Source: VRUE01 sp963753585 (GTDB lineage: Bacteria; Actinomycetota; Thermoleophilia; Solirubrobacterales; 70-9). From it: DNA of 64,000 bases. Made by a program: the position numbers and the translations under genes. The notes under the pieces were generated by a model, which ran no database searches, was not told the DNA's origin, and saw nothing but the letters and a program-made list of their open reading frames with translations. Location of the stretch: NCBI GenBank assembly GCA_963753585.1, contig CAVWCU010000001.1, positions 682,001 to 746,000 of the forward strand. The letters are read 5' to 3'. Shown here piece by piece: positions 58,791 through 64,000 of the stretch (the first letter of the stretch is position 1; each line of letters starts with the position of its first letter).

Positions 58791-60416
58791 TCAGGGCAGC
58801 AGCTTGCCCGGGTTCATGATGCCCACGGGATCGAGCCGTTCCTTCGCCGCGCGCAGCACCTCGAGTCCGAGGCCACCCACCTCCGCCTCCATGTAGGGGG
58901 CGTGGTCGCGGCCGACTGCGTGGTGATGGGTGATCGTGCCGCCGTGGGTGACGATCGCCTCGCAGGCGGCGCGCTTGACCTGCTGCCACTGGGCGATCTC
59001 CTCGCCCCGGCGGGCGCGGGAGATGAAGGTGAAGTAGAGCGAGGCACCGTCGGCGTAGGCGTGGGAGAGGTGGCAGAAGACGAGCCCGGGCGTGCCCTGA
59101 CCGTCGAGCGCATCGCGGATCGCCGCACCGACCGCCCCATGCAGCTCGCCGAGCCGGCTCCAGGTGTGCGAGGTCTCCAGGGTCTCGACCATCGCCCCCA
59201 TCTCCATCAGCGTGTCGCGCAGGTAGGGGCCCTGGAAGCGCCCGTGCTCCCAGGAGCGCCCGGCGGACTGCCCCAGGTACACGCCGCCGCGGCGGCGCAG
59301 CTCGTGCACCGAGAGCGTCCGGCGGCGGGCGACCGACTCCTCTTCGCCCTCCAGCCCGACGACGATCAGGCAGCCGCCGCGGCGGCGGCGTAGGCCGAGG
59401 TAGCCGCCGAAGAGCGTGCCGGCGATGCCACGGGGGCCGGAGAGCGCCAGGGAGACCTCCGTCTCCTCCTCGTCGGAGACGCGGATCACGTCGGGTAGGC
59501 CCGGTCCCTGCGCCAGGGCGCGGACGATCTCCGCCCCGGCCTCGAAGCTCTCCGCCATCCAGGCCTCGTAGCGCCGCACGCGCGGCGCCGGCCGCACCCG
59601 CACGGTCACCTCGGGGATCACGCCGAAGACGCCCTCCGAGCCGACGACCAGCTCGCGCAGGGCGGGGCCGGCGGCGGTGTGCGGCGTCTCCAGCGTGCGC
59701 AGATCGCCCGCCGGGGCGATCAGGCGCACCGAGCTGACCAGCGCGTCGAAGCGCCCGTAGCCGCTCGACGCCTGCCCCGCCGAGCGGGTCGCGGCGAAGC
59801 CGCCGATCGTCGCGTACTCGAAGGACTGCGGGTAGTGGCCGAGGACGAGCCCGTGGGTGGCGACCTCGGCTTCGGCCTCGGGGCCGCGCAGGCCGGCGCC
59901 CAGCCTGGCGGTGAGCGAGCGGCTGTCGACCTCCACGTCACGCAGGCGGGCGAGGTCGAGGCTGACCACGCGCGAGTGGCTCCCGCGCAACGGCTCGACC
60001 CCGCCGACGACACTGGTCCCACCTCCAAACGGCACCACTGCGACGCCTTCGGTCGCGCAGAGGTCCACAGCGCGTTTCACCGCGTCGGCGTCGGGCGGCA
60101 GCAGCACCGCGTCCGGTGCGGCATCGAGGTGGCCGCCGCGCAGCCGGGCGAGGTCGGCGTAGCCGCAGCCAGTCGCGTGGCGCACGCGGTCCTCGAGGCC
60201 GGTGAAGACGTTCTCCTCGCCCACCGCCTCGACGAGCGCTCGGGGCAGCGGCTCCGGCGGCGGCAGCTCGAAGCCCTCGAGCTCCACAGCGCGCGGCGAA
60301 GGGCTCAGCTCGCCGACCCGTTCACGCAGGGTCTCGAGGGCCGCCTCATCGAGCTCTGGGAGGACCGACGGGTCACCCCACCCCCACCACTTCGAGTCGC
60401 GCCGGGGAGCAATCAT
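58791..60416 (-). CDS. FAD-linked oxidase of the alkyl-dihydroxyacetonephosphate synthase type
   Basis: The 541-aa protein has an N-terminal segment (DSKWWGWGDPS), the FAD PCMH domain (VVPFGGGTSVVGGVEP; GHYPQSFEYATIGGFAATRSAGQASSGYG across 235-265) and a C-terminal TITHHHAVGRDHAPY. The HHH motif is typical of alkylglycerone-phosphate synthase, which forms the ether bond of ether lipids. Related D-lactate/glycolate oxidase subunits lack this motif. An ATG at 60416 is preferred over one at 60449. Confidence 0.8.
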   Translation of the reverse strand: MIAPRRDSKWWGWGDPSVLPELDEAALETLRERVGELSPSPRAVELEGFELPPPEPLPRALVEAVGEENVFTGLEDRVRHATGCGYADLARLRGGHLDAAPDAVLLPPDADAVKRAVDLCATEGVAVVPFGGGTSVVGGVEPLRGSHSRVVSLDLARLRDVEVDSRSLTARLGAGLRGPEAEAEVATHGLVLGHYPQSFEYATIGGFAATRSAGQASSGYGRFDALVSSVRLIAPAGDLRTLETPHTAAGPALRELVVGSEGVFGVIPEVTVRVRPAPRVRRYEAWMAESFEAGAEIVRALAQGPGLPDVIRVSDEEETEVSLALSGPRGIAGTLFGGYLGLRRRRGGCLIVVGLEGEEESVARRRTLSVHELRRRGGVYLGQSAGRSWEHGRFQGPYLRDTLMEMGAMVETLETSHTWSRLGELHGAVGAAIRDALDGQGTPGLVFCHLSHAYADGASLYFTFISRARRGEEIAQWQQVKRAACEAIVTHGGTITHHHAVGRDHAPYMEAEVGGLGLEVLRAAKERLDPVGIMNPGKLLP

Positions 60417-60433
60417 AGGACAACCTTTCGTTC

Positions 60434-60489
60434 GCACCCCAATCGCCACGGATTCGAACCACCGGCGATCACCTTGACGATTGGGGTGC
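60434..60489 (-). repeat. 56-bp palindrome directly after the SRPBCC gene stop
   Basis: 12-bp perfect arms GCACCCCAATCG (60434-60445) and CGATTGGGGTGC (60478-60489). On the minus strand it starts at the base after the TGA stop. An inner alternative stem ATCGCC/GGCGAT overlaps the outer arm, so two folds exclude each other. The loop carries GGTTCGAATCC, the look of a tRNA T-arm. Confidence 0.6.
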
Positions 60490-60933
60490 TCACAACGCCC
60501 GCTCGATCCCGTCGAGGGCTTCGTCGAGCAACGATCCCTGCCCCCGCCGCATCATCGGTCCGCCAAGGCGCGAGAGCCCGCGCAGGGCCTGCACCGCGGC
60601 CAGCGAGACCTCTGTGCCCTCCCCCGCATCCTGGAGGGCGACCACGACCTCATAACGGCGCAGGTGCCGTTCGAACGGCGTTCCCACCACCTGCTGCTCC
60701 CACGCGTACCGCTCGCCCTCGGCCGACTCGGTGCAGCGGTAGTCGGCCCGTACGCCCCGTCCCTCGGCCGTCCCCAGGACCTTGGTCCACTGCGCCTCCA
60801 CCCCGCTCCCTTCGACGCTCTCGACCCGCATCGTTCGCGGCCACCAGCGCGCCAGGCTGTAGGGATCGGAAACCAGGTCCCATACCTCCGACCGCGGTGC
60901 GTCGATCGTCCTCCGGCGAGTCGCTCGCGGCAC
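60490..60933 (-). CDS. SRPBCC-superfamily protein (polyketide cyclase/START-like)
   Basis: The 147-aa protein has the family layout: TRRRTIDAPRSEVWDLVSDPYSLARWWP at the N-terminus, beta-strands with a helix-grip fold, and LLDEALDGIERAL as the final helix. Ligand unknown. It lies 11 bp after the MerR gene on the same strand. Confidence 0.82.
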   Translation of the reverse strand: MPRATRRRTIDAPRSEVWDLVSDPYSLARWWPRTMRVESVEGSGVEAQWTKVLGTAEGRGVRADYRCTESAEGERYAWEQQVVGTPFERHLRRYEVVVALQDAGEGTEVSLAAVQALRGLSRLGGPMMRRGQGSLLDEALDGIERAL

Positions 60934-60944
60934 GGTAGGCCGAA

Positions 60945-61688
60945 TCAGTCGCCGGCGAGGCGGCGAAGGTCGCGAACGAGGAGCAGGTGCTTGAGGTGGC
61001 TGACGGTCGCAGCCAGGCTCTCCAGGCTCTCGAGTGCCTCCTTGCGCCGTTCGGGGTTGCGCGAGCGCAGCGACGGCCCGAGCAGCGCTTCCAGCAGGTT
61101 CGCCTCGCGGTCGGCCGAGGAGCGGAAGACGCGCAGGTTGCGTGCCGCCACGCCGAAGCGGGAAAGCTCGTTGGCGGCGCGGATCACTTCGCGGTCGGTC
61201 TCGTCGTAGACGGTCTTGCCGTCTCGCTTCTCGGGCTGCACGATGCCGAAGTTCTCCAGCTCGGAGATCAGCTCCTCGCGAGCGCCGGTCTCCTCGATCA
61301 CCTCTTCGAGGGTGAGGTAGGCCCGCGAGGTGTCGATCAGGATTGCCCTGCGCACGGCGCCGCCCGCGGTTCGCTTGTCCGCGCTGCCGACCGCGGCGGT
61401 GATGTCGCCGCCCGCGGCCAGCTCCTGGCGGATCACCCGCAAAGGCAGGAACTCGTCGCGCTGCAGGCGCAGGATCGTGCGCAGCCTTTCGACGTCGGAC
61501 TGGCTGTAGAGGCGGTAGCCGCCGGGCGTCCGCCGTGGCGTCAGCAGCTTCTGGTCCTCGAGATAGCGGATCTTCGAGATCGAGACGTCGTCGAACTCGC
61601 TCTGCAGGATCTTGCAGACGGCGCCGATCGTCAGCGCCTTGCGGGGACGCGAGTCGCGCTGGCGGACCTGCTGCTCTGAGACGGCCAT
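60945..61688 (-). CDS. ftsR: MerR-family regulator, FtsR-like
   Basis: 247 aa from an ATG at 61688. The MerR winged helix reads LTIGAVCKILQSEFDDVSISKIRYLEDQKLLTPRRTPGGYRLYS within residues 20-65, and a long helical C-terminal region follows. The gene sits next to an FHA gene, the order of garA and the FtsR orthologue in mycobacteria and corynebacteria, where FtsR controls ftsZ. Identity as FtsR rests on this synteny and the N-terminus. Confidence 0.78.
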   Translation of the reverse strand: MAVSEQQVRQRDSRPRKALTIGAVCKILQSEFDDVSISKIRYLEDQKLLTPRRTPGGYRLYSQSDVERLRTILRLQRDEFLPLRVIRQELAAGGDITAAVGSADKRTAGGAVRRAILIDTSRAYLTLEEVIEETGAREELISELENFGIVQPEKRDGKTVYDETDREVIRAANELSRFGVAARNLRVFRSSADREANLLEALLGPSLRSRNPERRKEALESLESLAATVSHLKHLLLVRDLRRLAGD

Positions 61689-61698
61689 CGGGGTCGTC

Positions 61699-62178
61699 CT
61701 ACTTCTCCAGGTAGCTGAGCTTGTACTTGCCGACCTGGATCTCGTCGCCGTCGGCGAGTCGGTGGGACTCGATCCGACGCCGGTTGACATAGGTGCCGTT
61801 GAGCGAGCCGAGGTCGTCGATGTAGAGGCCGTCGCGGCGCCGCACCAGCAGCGCGTGGTTGCGGGAGACGGTGACGTCGTCGAGGAAGACGCCGGCGTCG
61901 GGGCTGCGCCCGATGCTGACCCGGTCCTCGCCGAGCGCGAAGCTCTCGCCGGCGCGGCCTCCGCCGGCGCGGATCACCAGGGCGGCCCCGCTGCGCTCGA
62001 TCGTCTCGTCGATGTCGACCGGCTGCATCTCGCCGGTGTCGTCGACGGTGTAGGTCATCGTCGTCGGTTCGTCGCCCTCCCCGCCCTCGGCCGGGCCGCC
62101 GACGTAAGCACCGCACTTCTGGCAGTAGTTGGCGCCCTCAGGGTTGACGAAACCGCATTCGGGACAGTGGACGGCCAT
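61699..62178 (-). CDS. garA: FHA-domain protein with N-terminal zinc ribbon, GarA-like
   Basis: The 159-aa protein starts with a zinc ribbon (HCPECGFVNPEGANYCQKCG). A possible phospho-Thr segment follows (GDEPTTMTYTVDD), then the FHA domain: VSIGRSPDAGVFLDDVTVSRNHALL and DLGSLNGTYVNRRRIE. In mycobacteria GarA is phosphorylated on a Thr near the N-terminus and inhibits 2-oxoglutarate-using enzymes. The zinc ribbon is an addition relative to mycobacterial GarA. Confidence 0.82.
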   Translation of the reverse strand: MAVHCPECGFVNPEGANYCQKCGAYVGGPAEGGEGDEPTTMTYTVDDTGEMQPVDIDETIERSGAALVIRAGGGRAGESFALGEDRVSIGRSPDAGVFLDDVTVSRNHALLVRRRDGLYIDDLGSLNGTYVNRRRIESHRLADGDEIQVGKYKLSYLEK

Positions 62179-62190
62179 CGAGTACCTCCG

Positions 62191-62466
62191 CTAGGCGGGC
62201 TGGTCCTCGGGTTCGTCCTCGGCCGCCTGCGCCTTGCCCGCCAGGATCTCGGTCAGCTGTGCCACGTCGTCGCCGGAGAAGAGGGTGTCCCCGCGCTCGC
62301 GCTTCTGCCGCAGGCGGTTGACCAGCTCCGCACGAAGGATGTCGATCTTCCCGTGCAGGACGCGGCGCTTGTAGGAGATCTCGTCCTCCTCCTGCGTGAG
62401 CTTGTCGATCAGGCCCTTCAGCTCCTCGTCGCTGAGGGAACCCAGGTCGGGAAAGGTGTCCTCCAT
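62191..62466 (-). CDS. rsiG: RsiG-like coiled-coil protein (possible c-di-GMP-binding anti-sigma factor)
   Basis: 91 aa, an antiparallel helical hairpin: LSDEELKGLIDKLTQEEDE, then SYKRRVLHGKIDILRAELVN. RsiG holds the sigma factor WhiG when loaded with c-di-GMP through an E-x3-S-x2-R-x3-Q-x3-D motif, as I recall it. Here E27-x3-S31-x2-R34-x3-H38-x3-D42 fits with His in place of Gln. It is first in the operon with garA and ftsR, behind a good promoter. Confidence 0.72.
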   Translation of the reverse strand: MEDTFPDLGSLSDEELKGLIDKLTQEEDEISYKRRVLHGKIDILRAELVNRLRQKRERGDTLFSGDDVAQLTEILAGKAQAAEDEPEDQPA

Positions 62467-62512
62467 CTCGCTCCTTGGTTGAGGTTGTGGCCTCTGGCGG
62501 CCTCCTCAGGCG

Positions 62513-62540
62513 ATTATAGGTGGCTGTGCCGAAGGTTCAA
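62513..62540 (-). promoter_or_regulatory. Sigma-70-type promoter for the rsiG-garA-ftsR operon
   Basis: On the minus strand: TTGAAC (62535-62540), 16-bp spacer, TATAAT (62513-62518). The rsiG ATG is 47 bp downstream of the -10, with AAGGAG about 4 bp before it. The -35 side lies in a short tandem of GAAGGTT units (62531-62557). Confidence 0.75.
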
Positions 62541-62564
62541 CTGAAGGTTGAAGGTTGCAACGCG

Positions 62565-62614
62565 GCTGACTTCGCCTTTATCGGCCCATATGCCCCCATA
62601 ACGACGAAGTCAGC
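62565..62614 (-). repeat. Palindromic repeat family 2, copy 2 (pgsA 3' end)
   Basis: Exactly 50 bp. The 10-bp ends GCTGACTTCG and CGAAGTCAGC are identical to copy 1 at 31255-31304; the inner stem is diverged and imperfect but keeps the CCATAT centre and flanking G/C runs. The pgsA stop on the minus strand is the TGA of GCTGAC, exactly as for miaA in copy 1. Confidence 0.8.
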
Positions 62615-63251
62615 GGTGGTTGGCTTGGACGGCGCGGACTTCGCGGATTCCTGCTTGGGCGTAGAGCACCGTGGCGACGATCGCAAAGCCGAGGCCGACG
62701 ATCAGCAGCGCGGCCGGGACCCAGCCGGCGAAGACCATCGCGAAGAAGATCCCGCCCATGATCGGGAAGACGGAGATCCGGCCCGGCCAGTTGACCCGGA
62801 TCTCTACCCCGTGGCGCAGGCCGTACTGGGCGAGGACGAGCATCGCCAGCTCGCGCGCGGCGAGCAGCGCCAGGGCCCAGCGCGGCAGCAGTTCGAAGTG
62901 CCAGCAGACGACGGCGCCGGCGAGGATCGTGAGGCGGTCGACGAGCGGGTCGAGGATCGAGCCGAGGCGGCTGTACTGGCCGGTGACGCGGGCGAGGAAG
63001 CCGTCGACGTAGTCGCCTGCCGCGATCAGCCAGAAGACGGTCGCTGCGGGGACGCTGCGGCCGTCGCCGGATTCGAAGGCGAGCCAGAGGAAGAGGGGAA
63101 GCGCCGCGAGGCGCAGGTAACCGACCAGATTGGGCAGCGTCCACGGGTTGAGCGGTTCGCCCTTCCGGGTCTGCCGGGGAGGCGGGCCGCTGCGGTCGAG
63201 GCCGAAGAGGCGCCGCACCCGGCCGCGCCCGAACGGGGCGCTGTCAGTCAT
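62610..63251 (-). CDS. pgsA: CDP-alcohol phosphatidyltransferase, probable phosphatidylglycerophosphate synthase
   Basis: The 213-aa membrane protein has the family motif GDYVDGFLAR...GSILDPLVDRL (DG-x2-AR-x8-G-x3-D-x3-D). About five helices follow. It transfers phosphatidyl from CDP-diacylglycerol to an alcohol; glycerol-3-phosphate is the usual substrate for this type, but others are possible. The ATG overlaps the proS stop region. Confidence 0.85.
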   Translation of the reverse strand: MTDSAPFGRGRVRRLFGLDRSGPPPRQTRKGEPLNPWTLPNLVGYLRLAALPLFLWLAFESGDGRSVPAATVFWLIAAGDYVDGFLARVTGQYSRLGSILDPLVDRLTILAGAVVCWHFELLPRWALALLAARELAMLVLAQYGLRHGVEIRVNWPGRISVFPIMGGIFFAMVFAGWVPAALLIVGLGFAIVATVLYAQAGIREVRAVQANHR

Positions 63252-64000
63252 CGATGCCCCGGAGGAGGGCCTCGGCCTGGGCGGCGGCCTCCCCCACGGG
63301 CAGCTTGTGCTCGGCGCCGCCGGCGCGCTCGCTTGCCTCGACCACGCCCTCGGCCAGGCCGCGGCGGCCGACGACGATCCGCAAGGGGCAGCCGAGCAGC
63401 TCGGCGTCGGTCAGCTTCTCCCCGGCTCCCGCGTCGCGGTCGTCGTACAGCACCTCGATACCGGCGCTCAGCAGCTCCTCGCACAGGGTGTCCGCCGCGT
63501 CGCGCTCCTCCTCCCCCGCTTTCGCCAGCGAGACGAGGTGAACTTGCCAGGGAGTGAGCGCCCGCGGCCAGACGATGCCGCGCTCGTCGGCGCCCTGCTC
63601 GATCGCGGCCGCGACGATCCGGGCCGGGCCGATCCCGTAGCTGCCCATCACGATCGGCCGCTCCGTTCCCGACTCGTCGAGGTAGGTAGCGCCGAGCGGC
63701 TCGGAGTAGCGCGTGCCGAGCTTGAAGATGTTGCCGACCTCGATCGCCGGTTCGATCTCGATCGTGCCACCGCCCGGCGCGGTGTCGCCGGCCTCGACTG
63801 TGCGTACATCCATCTCGTAGGACTCGAAGTCGCGCGAGGGGTCGATGCCGCGCAGGTGGGTGTTCGGCTTGTTGGCGCCGGAGACGTAGGAATTGCCGCT
63901 CAGCGCCGCGTCCTTGATGATCGGCAGGCCGCTGCCGACCGGGCCGAGGTAACCGACCGGGCCGAGCTGGTCCTCGATCTCCTCGGCACTGGCCTGGCGG
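63244..64000 (-). CDS. proS: Prolyl-tRNA synthetase, C-terminal part (5'-partial at window end)
   Basis: 252 residues of the bacterial-type enzyme: the end of the YbaK-like editing insert (GPVGYLGPVG, HLRGIDPSRDFE), the class II motif 3 region (GSYGIGPARIVAAAIEQ), and the anticodon-binding domain (WQVHLVSLAKAGE; VLYDDRDAGAGEKLTDAELLGCPLRIVVG). The gene continues beyond 64000. Confidence 0.93.
   Translation of the reverse strand, partial: RQASAEEIEDQLGPVGYLGPVGSGLPIIKDAALSGNSYVSGANKPNTHLRGIDPSRDFESYEMDVRTVEAGDTAPGGGTIEIEPAIEVGNIFKLGTRYSEPLGATYLDESGTERPIVMGSYGIGPARIVAAAIEQGADERGIVWPRALTPWQVHLVSLAKAGEEERDAADTLCEELLSAGIEVLYDDRDAGAGEKLTDAELLGCPLRIVVGRRGLAEGVVEASERAGGAEHKLPVGEAAAQAEALLRGIDD

Noticed and set aside
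60434..60489. Possible tRNA gene, suggested by GGTTCGAATCC
   Set aside because: Only a T-loop-like string is present; no D-arm, anticodon arm or 7-bp acceptor of the right spacing can be drawn.
62531..62557. Tandem GAAGGTT units as a possible regulatory repeat
   Set aside because: Three imperfect 7-10-bp units only; they overlap the -35 side of the rsiG promoter but are too few to claim a binding array.
1..64000. CRISPR array, prophage, transposase, rRNA or tRNA genes
   Set aside because: No regularly spaced direct repeats, phage structural genes, DDE or serine/tyrosine recombinase genes, or rRNA/tRNA sequences were recognised.

Overview
The window is a high-GC chromosomal segment of an actinobacterium, most likely from a deep-branching class such as Thermoleophilia (inference from gene content and order; no 16S rRNA gene is present). 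Supporting signs are an actinobacterial integration host factor (mihF) next to gmk-rpoZ-coaBC, the order rpsO-pnp-M16 peptidase-dapB-dapA-rnj-ftsK, the order cinA-thpR-recA-miaB-miaA-dapF-hflX, a GarA/FtsR-like pair beside an RsiG-like protein, and many GTG/TTG starts with ATGA or GTGA overlaps. No rRNA, tRNA, CRISPR array, transposase or prophage gene was found.

Layout. 1-4.2 kb: 3' part of a PyrK-PyrD fusion, then mihF, gmk, rpoZ, coaBC. 4.3-12.5 kb: a tightly packed information-processing cluster (rimP, nusA, infB, rbfA, nrnA, truB, ribF, rpsO) ending in two thiol-redox genes. 12.6-19.4 kb: pnp, an M16 peptidase, dapB, dapA, rnj. 19.4-21.9 kb: a reversed block with two palindromic repeats, a terminator and a two-component system, set between rnj and ftsK. 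21.9-33.4 kb: ftsK, rodZ-like, cinA, a secreted protein, thpR, recA, miaB, miaA, dapF and a diaminopimelate-type aminotransferase. 33.4-42.5 kb: a cupredoxin-like lipoprotein, an MBL-fold hydrolase, an epimerase, hflX, dut, and a coupled operon dgk-murT-methyltransferase-gatD. 42.5-50.9 kb: cyclophilin, peroxiredoxin, hydrolase, a VKOR-DsbA disulfide pair, methyltransferase, SDR, SCP-x type thiolase, FUSC exporter, CcdA. 50.9-57.8 kb: two small genes followed by dinB, a wax ester synthase/DGAT, a metallopeptidase lipoprotein, nadE and a thioesterase; the last five carry many single-base frame breaks. 57.8-64 kb: a membrane protein, an alkyl-DHAP-synthase-like flavoprotein, SRPBCC protein, MerR/FtsR, FHA/GarA, RsiG-like, pgsA and partial proS.

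The most unusual feature is a set of palindromic DNA elements at gene ends. One family of about 92 bp occurs four times (522-613, 19386-19477, 19516-19604 reversed, 37505-37596). Its three nested stems keep pairing although the bases differ between copies. One copy is read in frame at the PyrK-PyrD junction and one supplies the C-terminus and stop codon of HflX. A second family of exactly 50 bp occurs at the 3' ends of miaA and pgsA and supplies both stop codons. Other long single-copy palindromes lie at coaBC, miaB-miaA, upstream of dgk, near 57.8 kb and near 60.45 kb.

Other points of note: a DapF-like protein with serine at both catalytic cysteine positions, a one-domain RimP, a NusA with a Cys/Cys/Cys/His motif, a terminator-like hairpin placed as an attenuator ahead of rimP-nusA, and a methyltransferase gene between murT and gatD.
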